From Dictyophora rubrovolvata (taxonomy: Eukaryota > Basidiomycota > Agaricomycetes > Phallales > Phallaceae), in NCBI GenBank assembly GCA_029959195.1, contig CP114118.1:992001-1056000 (forward strand): 64,000 nt of DNA, given 5' to 3'. The notes beneath the pieces are model-generated. The model saw nothing but the letters and a program-made list of their open reading frames with translations, did not search any database and was not told where the DNA came from. Shown here piece after piece: positions 1-12,030 of the stretch; the first letter of the stretch is position 1, and every line of letters begins with the position of its first letter. A program made the translations under genes and the position numbers.

Positions 1-128
1 TTGGCGACAGCAGCAGCGACCCATTCTTCCTGGGATATATTTCCAAGGATATTGTTGACATTCTCCACCGTTAGGTCCTCGTCTGATAGTTCGAGCCATC
101 GCTTGCAGAGTTCGTGGACGGTGGACAT
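1..128 (-). CDS. N-terminal fragment of an unidentified protein
   Basis: An open frame runs from an ATG at 128 (minus strand) off the left edge and gives about 42 residues starting MSTVHELCKRWLEL. It is rich in acidic and hydrophobic residues and looks like an alpha-helical start; I see no signal peptide and do not recognise the family. Its start codon lies only 47 bases from the CGR1 start on the other strand, so the two genes probably share a promoter. The start is the first ATG upstream of the frame and is supported by that head-to-head layout, but an exon further upstream cannot be excluded. Confidence 0.5.
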   Translation of the reverse strand, partial: MSTVHELCKRWLELSDEDLTVENVNNILGNISQEEWVAAAVA

Positions 129-175
129 CGAAAATAGAAACCTGGGCGTCTAGAGTCTTCATTGAAACTCTCCGC

Positions 176-727
176 ATGGAGTCGTCGCTGGAAACAAGTG
201 GTGAATCTGCCCAGTCCGCCGTAGTAGTTGAATTATCGAATTCAGCAAATGGCCGTGTCTCTGGAAAGGGATGGAAAATGCAAAGAACGGCAACTCGGTG
301 TGTTTTCTATCTCAAGATTCAGAAAGCTGATTTTCGTACTTATATTCGGAAGTCGCTCGCATCTTTCAGAAGGTCTGAAATCAAGTTTTGAGGAGAGAAT
401 GGAGAAGACACAAAAAGAAAAGGCTTTTAAGAAGTTACAAAGGGAGTTAAAAGAAGAAAAAGAGGCAGAATTTACAAGGTTTGCAGCTCGTTTTGGGTAA
501 AACTTTTGACAGTGAACAACCTGGTATTTTCCAGACGAAAAGAGATTACAGCGGCTCGCAAGAAAGCGGCACTTGAGAGACAGCAATTTGAGGAAATGAA
601 GGCGAAGGTATGTCAATACTCAGTTAAAGTTGAAGTTTCCATAATGATGGTATATTATTAGATGGGAGCAAGAAAGGCTGCTAGGTTAAAAAAGAAAGCA
701 GGTCGCAGTAAAAAGGTCAACGGATAG
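176..727 (+). CDS. CGR1: rRNA-processing protein CGR1 homolog
   Basis: Small basic, coiled-coil nucleolar protein expected to act in 60S pre-rRNA processing. I read four exons: 176-297, 353-478, 535-607 and 662-727, whose phases join exactly to 128 residues, a normal length for the family. The family signature is present in order: SGKGWKMQRTATRRS near residue 30, then a long Lys/Glu helix (EERMEKTQKEKAFKKL), then FEEMKAKMGARKAARLKKK and a basic C-terminus ending KKVNG. Splicing of the first intron turns TATR into the family TATRRS, which supports that junction. It is convergent with VPS18, with 38 bases between the stops, and divergent from the fragment at 1-128. Identification rests on recalled family motifs. 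Confidence 0.88.
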
Positions 728-765
728 GACGATTGTTTACTTGAGAATATATATAAAGAAATGCA

Positions 766-3700
766 TCATAATTTCCATGAATCGTCGACCTCTCCCTCTG
801 CTATGAATGGTTTGTCCAATCCGGCAACGACAGAATCGCATAATGGGCAACTCGATGCCAATAACTCGTCCAATTCTTCCCTCATTTTCTCAATTTTATC
901 TGCATCCAAACCTTCCATCGCGTCTTGTTTAATGGCTCCCCACCCCCCGACGACACTCGCAAGTGACTCTGGGATGATCAATTCCCGTAGTTGGGTCCCG
1001 GCAGCTACGAGATTGCGAGTCAAGCCCATGCCCGGAATTGTCGAAAGAGCGCCTTGAGGACTGTTGAAGTTGGCTGACAACAGAGCTCGTTGAGGTGTAT
1101 TGCTTGAAACATCTCGCCGATGTCCATTGACATTTGCGCGGTCTTTTGTGGAGTGAGGCCTGATGATATCGTTTTGTAATGCAAGGATACGCCTCAGAGA
1201 TACCGCTGACAGATACTCTTTGACCTAAACATTTGTCAACTAAGGCCATTCAATTCTGAGCCTTTTATACACTCACAATGCTAATGAGACAATCCGCGTG
1301 AAACGAGTGCTGGCAAGGGAAGACGTAAAATTGCCGACTGAGGAGGGGAGTGGCACACTTTGAGCATCGTTCACCTGGCTGGAGAGTTATGAAACGGTTC
1401 TTCAAATCTGATATTTCTTTCTTTATAGCTTCCGCATTATGAGTTGCTTCGTCCATTTCCGTTTTCAAAGCTTCGATGTAGCTGCTATAGCTCTCCAAAG
1501 CAGCACAAATGTCGTCTTTGAAATCATCAATAACCACGAAATCAGGAAAGAAGGGTAAGATATCTTCGATTTTTAGTTGATCGGTATCTTCAAGTAAACG
1601 CATGGCACTACACAATTACATTGAGTAACACCAAAAAATAAATAAAGATGAACATACGCTTTGAGATCTTGCTTTTCCTGAATGATGTATTTCGCAATTT
1701 TAAGCCAAAGTTTCTTCTTTAACGGTCGATCATCTTCTGGTTTATCAGCGTTAATCTTTGCCAACTCCAAATCCCCCTTCAGCAAGGCCAAATCTACACT
1801 ATTCTCATATAGACCCATTTTGGAATAGATGTGAACGCATGCATGTGTCCGACCGCTTTGCTTACAGAGCCTGAGTGCGTAATCCAGATCATAATACGGC
1901 TTTCCAGTCAATGCATTTTCAGGAGCTGAGGACAGAAAACGTAATAATGGTCCGTCATGTTCAGGAGCGGAAGCAGAGACCGTGAAAAATGTAATGAGAA
2001 GATTGTGGATAATGGGAGACGACGAATGTGATTCGAATATTACGTGGTTTAAGTAACGTATGCCATGATTGAGAGAAAGCGGATCGCGAGGCAAGTGCTG
2101 TAATTGCAGAAGCGAGGGTATTAATCTCAAGGGATCCAGTGACGGTTGCCGCAACCACGAATCGACGGTTTCTTTGGGCGCATTTTGGACCAGGACAGGG
2201 CCAAACCGATAGTAAAGGTCCAGATTATTCTAATATCACAAAGTCACTTTGAAGAAGAAAATGGCATTCAACTCGTTCCACTAACCTGACGGTTGAGTAT
2301 ATCGATCGCCTTGATCCATTCTTCTTCTGTTACCCAGTTTTCAATAACACGCTCGAAATCGCCTACGACCGTTGCATAGTATAGATACATGTCGATTCGC
2401 CCGTGGCTCTGAATAATATCGTACGTTGTCTTACGGTCGAGGTTGGCCTAATCAGGCGCATATTGAGTATTAATGACATCTATTAAATGATCCATATTCC
2501 CGTCAAACATACCTTGTATGTTTCAAAAAACTGTTTCAATTCATCTTCTGTGGATATTCGTTCGGCTTGTAGATTCTCGACGTCGTGGGATACAGATTCA
2601 GAAGCGACTATGTCATCCAGCTGATTGCATTTGCTTAAATATATCTCGACCAGCCACGTAGCCAACATCATACGTTGAGTTAAATCCTGAATAAACTTAG
2701 CAGAAAGTCAAGGCAAAGGAATAATAGCCTACGGACAGTTTTACGCGTTCTTTCTAATCGCGAAATCAAGTAATACCTCAACGCCTCCCGCTCATTGGCA
2801 TCGATAAAACGAAGGGTAACTTCTTCAAAACTCTTAGAAGACTGGGCATAGCACTGCGCGGCTTGGATGAAGCGACCAGCTTCGAAGTGAGCATCCGCCT
2901 GGCGAGCAAGGACATGGTCTCTTTGACTAGGTGTCTTTTTTTTCCTGACGTTTAGTAGTCTGGAATCAAGCAGAGTAGAATAAACAACTGACACACCTTG
3001 GCATATTTCAAAGCGATGTCGGCTTGACCTTTCTCCAAATATATTTTCCAAACGTATCGATCCTCCTCAGAAATCACTAACTCCCATAGCGATGAATCGG
3101 TGTAAACCCAGTAAGTTTTTCGAGTGTCATCAGTTACAAGCCCACGAGCCTCTTCGCCCGGTTTCTGGTTAAAAACGCTGGATTAGTTCAAGCTAATTAT
3201 CAAAGGAAAAATAAAAGACGTGCAAGGGGTAAAGCTTCTTCGTAAACAACTTTATCGTTCAAATTGGATACTGCAACGATTCTATCTTGATATAATAATA
3301 CGAAGTGAAACTGTGTCAGGGCCAGGGCCAATGGGGCTTGAGGAAGAGCGTCGGCTACATCTTTCAGTCCTTCGAGTATAGGATATGGAATCAATTTTGG
3401 AGAGTCAATTAATCCATCCACGGGTGATGCAGTCGTATATTTCAATTCTCCGTTGTATATTCCCGGTGCTATTAGAAATCCTCGATGGGCTAACAGAATG
3501 ATGTCAACGAAAATCAACTCACTTGTTAGCCAGGCCATTGACGTAGGTAATGACTGAGGACGAGAAGCCTCAGCATTAAATATTTGTAGTTGTGAGAATT
3601 TGACATCCCCAGGAAGTTCCATGAATTCTTGAGCGATAATTAAACCAACTCCATTAGATCAAAAATCTCATAAAACTCACTTGGCACCATATCTTGATAG

Positions 3701-4625
3701 GTAGCAAAAAGGGTATTGAAAACTTTCCCAGCATCGTCGGATCTCCTGTCTACCTTTCCGACGAATTGGTAGACTCGCGTGGCTGTCGTCACCAAAACGA
3801 GGCTCTTCTTGAAGTCCGAAGGTGGGAAATATGTGAAGTCAACTCCAGTAGCCGGTTGGCGGTCGGTCAATGTATACACTGATTGCAGGTATCTTTCCTG
3901 GGACTTGAAGAAATCATCTTCTGAATCTAGACAAGCCTCGTATAATGTTCCGTTGCGACTGCCTATCAAAATCTCCTTCGTCGATGTTGTCGTAGATGAT
4001 AGAAGTCCGGGTCTATTCCAGGCAACACATTCAATGACCATTTTAAAGCTTCGTAATAGTTTAGGTCTTTTCCATCCTTTGTATACATAGTAGTTTTCCC
4101 CTTGCAAAGATGTTATGAGGACATGCCGACCGGACGGATCGAGGAAGACCTTATATAGCGTCATTTCAGAAGTCTTGCGGGGTATTTGGAGTTTTATGAT
4201 TTGATCGGGACGAGCAAGTTCAATCAGGATTAAAGCGTTAGTTGCCAAACCCATGGCCACCATATCCGAGGATACTGCTAGGGAAACCAATGGTGCTGGA
4301 ATCGTGTATTGCACAATGTTCAGCTCAAAGATGTTCTGTTCCTGGGCGGAAGGAAAGTCTAGCTTTATAAAAAAAGAGAGAAGTTGAATATATTGCTAAA
4401 CAAGCACACATTATGACTTACAGCAGGCGTGATTACGCCTCCCAAGTCAGCACGATTATCCCCTTCGCCAAACGAGGGCTCGAAGCCCTGATATGCTACC
4501 TGGGGTAAAGCTGACGACAGACCATGATGCACATCTGGATTAGTTCCAGAATGCTCTACGACTAACAATAAAACTCATAAGTGGGGAACAGTACACCAAG
4601 TGTAATACTCACAATCGTCGAACAT
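766..4625 (-). CDS. VPS18: Vacuolar sorting protein VPS18 (Pep3), HOPS/CORVET core subunit
   Basis: Large endosomal/vacuolar tethering subunit read on the minus strand in about a dozen exons. The first exon is only 13 nt (4625-4613), giving MFDD before an intron. The N-terminal half is a beta-propeller of the Pep3/Vps18 family (for example NIVQYTIPAPLVSLAVSSDMVAMG split over an exon join, and FHFVLLYQDRIVAVSNLNDK). The middle carries helical clathrin-repeat segments (HFEAGRFIQAAQCYAQS, LALLKGDLELAKINAD). A coiled segment is followed by a C-terminal RING-type zinc finger: CSKC, FPCQHSFHADC at about 1290-1380, and CPLC at about 830 in the last exon. The order propeller, clathrin repeat, RING is diagnostic. 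It is transcribed head to head with VPS51, with 122 bases between start codons. Confidence 0.9.
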
Positions 4626-4747
4626 GTCCTGCGGGTTTGCTGACAAAGATCTCCCAACCTTGGCGCCTGTCTTCCCGGATCAAAACGTCGGACATTACGA
4701 ATTTGGAACGGCTTATGATTGTTTTCTCCAAGCATGCCCTTGTGAAT

Positions 4748-5550
4748 ATGTCAACACAATCCAAAGGCTCTTCCGAGTCAACACGAACAGTTTCTCAACC
4801 ACATCCTCGGCGACCTTCTGTCCCATCTCAGACATCTACTTCACCTCGTTTCGCCAATGGAGCTGATCTTCCTGGGACCCATACAAGCCAAGAAGTTCCG
4901 GGCTCTCCTTTGACACCCGTTCGAGGTTCCATGCCTTCCCAAGAAATTTTGGAAAGGAGGCGAACATCAAAAGCTCGAGATTTGTTGAGAAAACACTATG
5001 GAATGGGAATTGGACCTCCTACGCCTACTGGGAATCCCAACGATCCAATGGACCTTGGTAAAGCTCTTTTGCCTGAAATGCTTTCGTTGTTGAGGGCACT
5101 AACAACTTGTTTTTTTCTTCATTCTTCAGATTCTCTGGCTTTCAATGCAAAAGCTTACTATGAACAATTGATCACTACTGCTTCTTTGCCCATGCTCTTG
5201 AAGCGGGAGAATGACCTATTGACAGGTGCGGGGTTGCCTGTCGCGACAGTTGTCTAGTCTCAATCCGTGGTTTAGAAATCAGAGAACTAGACAGCGAACG
5301 TCAATCACTGGTTTACAATCATCATCACGAACTCATAGCAGCCAGCGACACCATTAACGCTGTACGTAACTTAAACTATCTTACTGTAATCGCATACTAA
5401 ATTCCATTTTCCAAGGTAAAATCGAAAGCAGAATCTCTTGAATCTAATTTGGAAAAGTTAAAATCTGCTTTTTCTGAGATATCCCAGCTTTCTGCTCAAA
5501 TTTCGTCCGAACATACTACCTCTACCTCGTCTCAGCGTGGGTCTTCGTGA
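4748..5550 (+). CDS. VPS51: VPS51-like GARP/EARP tethering complex subunit
   Basis: Exons 4748-5057, 5130-5225, 5276-5361 and 5416-5550 join in phase to 208 residues. A Ser/Pro-rich N-terminus is followed by KARDLLRKHYG, DSLAFNAKAYYEQL and, across splice junctions, the Vps51/Vps67 signature LLTEIRELDSERQSLVYNHH with IAASDTINAVKSKAE, then a coiled coil. The family tethers endosome-derived vesicles at the late Golgi. Upstream in-frame codons before 4748 are not ATG, so 4748 is the start. It shares a 122-base divergent promoter with VPS18. The protein is short like the yeast protein; whether the open frame just downstream (5537-5719) is a lost C-terminal extension is unclear. Confidence 0.85.
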
Positions 5551-5953
5551 TGACACTCTTTGGGGAATAACCCATCACTGTCCCATACCACTCACATCGA
5601 TTCAACTACGTACTCCGTCCATCAATCGCGTCACGATTGGGTTGATTGGCGAAAAGGAAATTCAAGCGATGCAAGATTCCTTGGATGCCCTAGCACTATG
5701 TAGTCGAATCCGAGATTGAACAAGTTTGGTCTATGATTTTCTGAACGGGCCTATTTTTCCCTCCTACGAGAAATTTTTGCTGTAGATTGAAAGATTAGCG
5801 TCTTGATCACGCCGCCACTGTATCGTTAACGGGAAACTGCGGAACGCCTTGATATACTTATATATACCTGGTGCTGCTTTCAACCAACTAAAAAGAAGTG
5901 CCGAGTCTCCTTGAATTGTAATGACAATGAGAAAAGAGTGACTAGATACCTGT
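5551..5953. other. Convergent intergenic region between VPS51 and the kinase gene
   Basis: About 400 bases between two convergent genes. A short open frame (5537-5719, plus) overlaps the VPS51 stop in another frame and shows no family resemblance. I see no clear terminator or RNA gene. Confidence 0.5.
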
Positions 5954-7426
5954 TCAGCGAGCAACATAACTCAACCATGAATCCTTCAGCAGTTCCTGCG
6001 CGCTTTCTCTCTCCTCAGGCTTCCACTTCAACATCCTCCTGATGAACCGCAGAAACTGGGTCTTATCCTCCCCATTGAGTTTCCTCTCGGCATCTTCCAA
6101 ACTCATGCTCGGAATCTCAACAGCCCCCTTCCAATTCCCTGCGGGACAAGGCTATAAGCAATTTAGTTTATTTTGTGATCTTGTCATTCGTACCGGCTTT
6201 CCTATCAAACCATTGCCAAGGCCGATCCGTTTGACTTCTTTCAAGAAAGTCTTTTGGAGGAGGACCAAGCAACGCGATCATGCGAGCAAGGTGGTAAATA
6301 TTGTCTTCTTTGTTCTCAACTCCTCCTGTAGTTTTGAACAGATTGCCGTACTCAAACATATCCCAAATCTACGGCGTAGTATAATGAGTCGCACCATGAT
6401 GTTGTTTCAAAACGGCAAATACAGGGGAGACCACTTACAAGAACTCCGACATTCCAGATATCCACCTTCTCGGTCCAAGGAATGTCCAAGATGACTTCGG
6501 GCGCTCGATATTGATAGGGCTGAATGTCTTCTATGGGATTGTAATCGTCAAAACGAGCCTGGCCAAGGTCGCACAAAATTGGGCGGCCGTAGTTGTATAT
6601 GCGGGGGACCAGCGGTCGGGATGTGTATATGATCCGGTCGCCGTCAACGATCTTCCGGGGGCTGGGAGATTCCATCTCTTGCATTTCAAACTTGTTACAG
6701 TCACTTTGGGAAGAAGTGTCGCTCAAGTCTAGTAAGATGTTCTTCTCCTGAATGTCTATGAGGAGTTTCAGGAGATGGACATAGACACTAAACGAAGGTG
6801 AACGAGACTCACCAGTATGTATCACCTTGGCCTCGGTGTGCAGGAAGTCGAGGGCCAGAAGAACATGTTTGAGAACCAATCTCAAGAGGTCGACAGATAG
6901 GGATTTATCAGGAAATATTTTCCGGAATCCTTTTAGTGTGGTTGCCAGAGGTGGGTGGACGACAGCCTGATACTCTTTGTCACGGTGGGTGAGAACGAAC
7001 TCATCCAACATAGTCCTAACCAGTACGGAGCCGGCGTGGGTTGTTCTAATTGACTTGAGATGTTTCAGCACTGCGAGTTCTCCCGAGAGCTCCGCGTGGC
7101 TGCCGACTTTGAGAGCCACATGTTGATGTTCCCTGTTAAGTTGAGCGGAAATCACCACAAGTTACAATTGAAAGACTTTACACTAGATCCCGACATAACC
7201 ATACTGTAGCGTATGCTCCGTACCCTAGCTTTCCCACAACCTGATACTTTGACTTGAAAACTTGGCCTATTTGCACCGGATAAAAGTCGTCGGGTGTGTA
7301 CCACTCCAAGGTCTCCTCTTCAACTCGATGGGAGCCGTCAATGACATCGAAACCAGTCGTAGGAAACAGTCGCGGAAGCGATGGGTTGCGTAAAAAGTGG
7401 TGTGCAGCACGTAAGAGAGCCGCCAT
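5954..7426 (-). CDS. SRPK-like serine/threonine protein kinase
   Basis: Protein kinase of the SR-protein-kinase type, with a basic amphipathic N-terminus (MAALLRAAHHFLRN) that could be a mitochondrial presequence. Exon 1 is 7426-7182; a donor at 7181 joins it to 7132 in phase. Kinase landmarks in order: glycine loop KLGYGAYATVW, catalytic lysine in HVALKV, catalytic loop HTDIQEKNILL (the intron after HT is removed to give HTD, the SRPK variant of HRD), DLGQARF instead of DFG, YRAPEVIL, and WTEKVDIWNVG. It ends with KWKPEERESAQELL. HTD and DLG are typical of SRPKs; the Gln in HTDIQ replaces the usual Lys of the loop. Head to head with the SHB17-like gene (173 bases between starts). Confidence 0.85.
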
Positions 7427-7599
7427 TCGAACGGCCGAGTATAACGTGAGATTGTTCCCCGCACGGTTTCTGAGTAGTAATTTAACGCCCGTGTAATCTT
7501 ATCTTTTATCGCCTGACGGGCCAGAGCTGCTGAGCTGACCAATCATAACCAGCTGGCACTACCATACTCTGGCCACTGAGCAAGTTTCACTTCGTTATC

Positions 7600-8676
7600 A
7601 TGGCAAGGCCTGTGCCACGTCTCTTTGTCATTCGTCATGGCAAGTCCGACGTTATGCGTTGAATGAAATAACTGACTCGTACTCAAGGGGAAACTGAGTG
7701 GAGTCTAAATGGTAAGCACGCATGTTTGTTCTCCTTCCACGAATGATTGTACTTAGTGTCGGTAGGACGACATGTAATTCAATAATTTTGCACTAGCGAA
7801 GTTTTGGTTTATCAAGACAGATCATAGACCGGTCGGACGGACATTCCATTGACGGAGCACGGAAGGGATGTTATAAGGTCTCATGCGACAACGGTTGTCT
7901 GCGAAGGCAGTATGTTAATTGCTTTTGATCGATCGCAGCTATCTATTCTTAAAATTTACGTGTAGAGCTCATTGATCCCAAGAATTTAGCTCATGTCTTC
8001 GTATCTCCTCGGAAACGAGCACAGGAGACCTTTCACTTGCTCTTCCATCACTTGGGTACGCCTCCGCACACGGTTACAGAGGATGTGAGAGAATGGGATT
8101 ATGGAGATTATGAGGGTCTCAAGCCGTCGGAAATAAACGGGAAACATCCAGATTGGATGATCTTTAGAGATGGGTACGTGTCTTGCAAAGTTAAATATCG
8201 AATAGCTTAGTATTCATAGCTGTCCGGGTGGAGAGAGTCCTCAAGATATCTCGAACCGCATTGATGGTGTAATAGCCAAGGTAACGTAGCGAGGTAGCTG
8301 TAATGAAATAATCTTAATTTGATACGCATATCCATAGGTTCGTGAAATCCACCGCCAGTTCCAAGAAGATGGCATTGGTGCTCGAGACGTCTTGATCGTC
8401 GCTCACGGACACCTCACTCGTGTCCTGGTTGCAAGATGGCTTGAAGCACCTATTACACTCGGTATGTTCAATCGCGCGCGTGTTTTAAACCCTACATTCT
8501 CTATGGTCTTTCAGGTTACCGCTTTAATATAGAGCCTGCTGGGGTGAGTTTTAGATCCTGTTAAAACGAGACTCGGGGTTAATATCGGACACCATGTGCA
8601 GGTTGTAATACTATCGTACAACCACGAATCGCTGAACGAGCCTTGTCTGAATGGATTGAATCTGTACGCTATTTGA
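7600..8676 (+). CDS. SHB17: Histidine-phosphatase-superfamily sugar bisphosphatase, SHB17-like
   Basis: Nine exons join in perfect phase to 216 residues: 7600-7639, 7688-7711, 7766-7773, 7828-7909, 7966-8173, 8220-8280, 8338-8461, 8515-8543 and 8602-8676. The product has the phosphohistidine motif RHGETEW near residue 12, GRHTGRTDIPLTEHG, FVSPRKRAQET, EWDYGDYEG, RDGCPGGES and the second catalytic histidine in IVAHGH, then ILSYNHESLNEP. These match yeast sedoheptulose-1,7-bisphosphatase better than glycolytic mutase. The yeast enzyme, as I recall, is longer by an insertion before the C-terminus, absent here. Two oddities decide the model: a GC..AG intron in the RHG codons and an 8-nt exon. Substrate is inferred from similarity. 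Confidence 0.87.
7640..7687 (+). other. GC-AG intron in the SHB17-like gene
   Basis: The donor is GCAAGT rather than GTAAGT and the acceptor is CAAG. Removing these 48 bases joins RH-G to GETEWSLNG in phase and rebuilds the catalytic RHGETEW motif; no GT donor in the vicinity does so. Confidence 0.85.
7766..7773 (+). other. 8-nt microexon of the SHB17-like gene
   Basis: Bases GACGACAT are flanked by GGTAG on the left and GTAATT on the right. They complete the codons Gly-Arg-His between SLN and TGRTD. Skipping them leaves either a stop codon (TAG at 7825-7827) or a frame shift. Confidence 0.82.
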
Positions 8677-8856
8677 GAATTAGATACTCTTTTTTTGTCA
8701 AATTCGGTTCGTAATATGTATGTACTCTGAGTCTGATCCGTTGTGTGCTATAAATCAATGCTGTAAAACTTGAACCAAACAGTCACATTCAGCCCTAAAC
8801 GGCGCTTGTTGTCTGGCCGTCTCCCCTTCTGTGGGACCTTGCCTCGCGTCTCCAGC

Positions 8857-11800
8857 ATGGCGGAATCCTCAACGGTAGAGGATGTCTCTGAATTCATTAG
8901 AAAAGATGATATCAACACTCCGTTGGAAGGTGTCCACAAGGAACTTACACTTGAGGAGCTTAACGGTAAACAGAAAGATACCACTACTAACACAGGTGAT
9001 ACCCCTAAGGACACAGCTACAAATACCAAGCCAAAGTCTGTCGTAGAAATGGGTAGAAAGAAAGCAGCAGCGAAATCCATCGCTACTAAGCCAAAGCCAG
9101 AGACTTCCCCCGCAAAGCCGTCTACTCCTGCTGCTTCTAAGAAGGTTAGAATGATTGCTGCACTTGCTACTAGCTTTTTTTACGACTTCTTACAACTTCA
9201 GCCATTGAGCTCTTCTACGAGCACGTCTACGGCTACCAAACCTACCGCAGCAGCCAAGTCTGCTACAACATCATCAACAACAACTATAAAGTCCGCCTCT
9301 TCTTCTGCCCCTGATAGGAAGCCAGTGACTTCTCCTATTCAAAATCTCGTCAAGCCAGCCATTTCCGTTGCAAAATCATCCACAGCTCATGCAACGGCCA
9401 GCTTATCCCATTCCCGACGTGCTTCGCTCGCCCCTAGCATAACTTCTTCCTCCAGTCTCGCTAAACCATCTTCTTCCCGTCCACCATCTGTTAGCTCAGT
9501 GAGCAAAGGACCGGCTTCCGCCACTACTTCTGGACCTCCTAGAGCATCTGTCGTGTCTCCCGCATCGAGTACAGAGCCTGGAGGATCCACGGTACGACCT
9601 CGGGCCTCCGTAACTGAGGGTGTTCTCCCAAAGAAAACAACATCTTCTCGTTCTAGTCTTTCTTCCGTTAAGCTTGCGACCACCACCACTCCCGGCAAAG
9701 CCACAGCGACTATTCCCGAAGTCAACGAGGAAGTTCAAGAACTCAAAGGAAAAGTCAAGAGTCTAGAAGAGACAATTGAAAGCGTTACAACTGAACTGGC
9801 AACAGTTCAAGCCGAACGGGACGAGAAGAAGGAACGCATAAAGACTCTTGAGGAGTCAACTGTTGCTCTCGAGTCTGAGCTTAAACAAATCTCGGAACGT
9901 CTGGAACTGACCAAGAATGAAAAGGAATCTGCTGACACTGAATTGACTCGCGTTAATGAAGAGGTCAGCTAAAATTTTTATAAGGGTTGTTTTTTTTATT
10001 TGAATATATCTCATGCCAATTTTCACAGCTGAAATCAGCGGTAGATTCACAATTGAATCAACTCGGCGATTTCCACGCCCTTCAAGAACAAATCAAATCT
10101 GTCGAGGCCGAGTTGACCAGTGCTAAAGAAGCGTTGACCGCTGCACGAGATGCTCACGAAAAAGCATTGGGCGACTCCAACACAAAGAATCAGGAGCAAC
10201 TGGCTGAAGCTCAGGCATCTCTAAAAGTCATCAACGATGAACTCGTATCCCTTCGCGAGGCTCATGCAAAAGTTCAAGACGAGGCAGGACATCACTCTAG
10301 CAATCTTCAATCCGAAATTGAGAAGTCTGCCGCTTTATCCGCTGAGATCGAAGCCTTAAAGAAGACGAAGGAGGAGATTGAGTCTAAGCTAGCCGAATCT
10401 GAAGTTGAAGCGCTCGAGTTGAAGGAGAGCATTGAGAACGAAACCGAACAGAAAGCTAAAATCTCGGCTCATCTGGTGGCTCTCGAGAAGGAGCTTGAGA
10501 TTGCTAAAGAGTCCATCCAAGCCGCAATCGCTGCCGGTGAAGTGAAGGATGAAGAACACAGGGCGTTGCTTGCTAAATTGAGTAGCCTTGAGGCTCAATT
10601 AACGGAGGCATTGGGGAATCGAGATGCCATGCAAGCTGCTTTGGCGGCTAAGGAGGAGGCGCATGCCTTGGAGCTGGTTAAGATTCAGCAGATGCATGAG
10701 GAGGCCAATTTTGTCACAGCAGAAGAGTTGCGTCGTATCAAAGAAGATTTGGAGGTGATTTTTTTCTCGGGTGTTTTTTGCTAATTTGATATACAAAACT
10801 CATTCCGGTACTTAGGGCCAAGAGGCCAAATATGCGAGACAACTTGAGGAAGCAAAAACCAAACATGCAGAATTACTGGAGGAGGCCTTTCAGAACGCAA
10901 AGGTATTTAATATAATTTGTCTATATATGGAACTCATCGTCGCCAATTTTAGAACGAAGCAAGCCAAACCCATGCCCAAGACCTCCAGACCCTTCGCCTG
11001 CAGTCACAGAACACCATCGAGCAGCTACGACAAGCCCATCAGACATCACTGGATGATATGAAAGTGATACACGAGGAAACCTTGCAGAATGAGGTCCAAG
11101 CTTTGGAGAAACAAATTTCGACATTAACCCTAGACCTGAAAGTGACTCGTGAAGACCTCGCCAAGGCGAAGACTAGTCTAGACAGTTCAGCTTCCTTAGA
11201 AAGTGCTCTCAGAACTCGGCTCGAAGAAAAAGAAGCTGAGCTTGCAGCTACTAAAGTGGCGTTGACTGAGAACGCTGAGAAGGAACGGGTGTCACAAGAG
11301 CTCGAAAATGCTAAAGCCGAATTGGCTAGTCGAACGGAGGACTTCACTGCATTCAAGGAGTCATTCCAGCAAATAATGCTCAATCATCAAACCGAGCTTG
11401 AGGAGGCTGCGAAGGGGCATGCTGAGGAAATGATCAAACTTAAGGAGATCCAGACCGAGAAAGAGGCTTCATATAAGAGAGATCGCGAAGAGTTGGCTTC
11501 GCGTATATCGGAACTAGAGGTTGAGCTGGCAACTTTGAAAGCCTCCGTGGCAGACACTACGACGTCGTCGATTGCACCATCGACACCTCGTAAAGAGGCC
11601 AATGGGAACGCGACGACGGTTACTAAAGAAGAGTTGCAGCGAATGCATGAGGCGCATAGCTTGAAATTGTATGAAATGGAGTCGGTACACGCTGAGGCAG
11701 TGAAATCGTTGACCGAGAAGCTTGAAACTGCCACGGCGTCCGCGGAAGAACAACGCGCACATGCGGAGCGACTCCAGATGGAACTGACATTTACGGAGAA

Positions 11801-12030
11801 TTCGGCAGAGGATATGGAGGATGAACTCAAGCAGTACGTCCGCATTCGAACTTTCATATTATCAGCGTGTTTTGGATTAGGCTATCTTTATTACCTTGGA
11901 GTACCTTCCGGACCTTTTTAATTTCCTCTCTGATATATTTCATATTCGTGTCTAACTATCTGTATCCACCAGGCTGAAGCAAGAAGTCGAGCACCTTAAG
12001 GCGATGCAGCAAGTGAACGATACAGAATAG
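8857..12030 (+). CDS. Long coiled-coil protein with basic Ser/Ala/Thr-rich N-terminus
   Basis: Read as exons about 8857-9145, 9202-9963, 10029-10754, 10817-10902, 10953-11833 and 11973-12030. The first 300 residues are low-complexity and basic (Ser, Thr, Ala, Pro, Lys, with SRRASLAPS and similar), typical of microtubule- or scaffold-binding tails. The rest is an almost unbroken heptad coiled coil (for example EELKGKVKSLEETIE-like repeats, Lys/Glu/Leu rich), ending LKAMQQVNDTE. I find no CAP-Gly, motor or other catalytic domain. Start 8857 is the first ATG in frame; upstream sequence in frame begins only with TTG. Structural or cytoskeletal role is a guess. It is tandem with, and downstream of, the SHB17-like gene. 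Confidence 0.8.

Noticed and set aside
5537-5719. Separate small gene after VPS51
   Set aside because: Begins inside the VPS51 last exon in another frame, has no family resemblance and no promoter space.
9387-9725. Minus-strand frames opposite the low-complexity part of the coiled-coil protein (also 11039-11857)
   Set aside because: Antisense shadows created by biased codon composition of the plus-strand gene.
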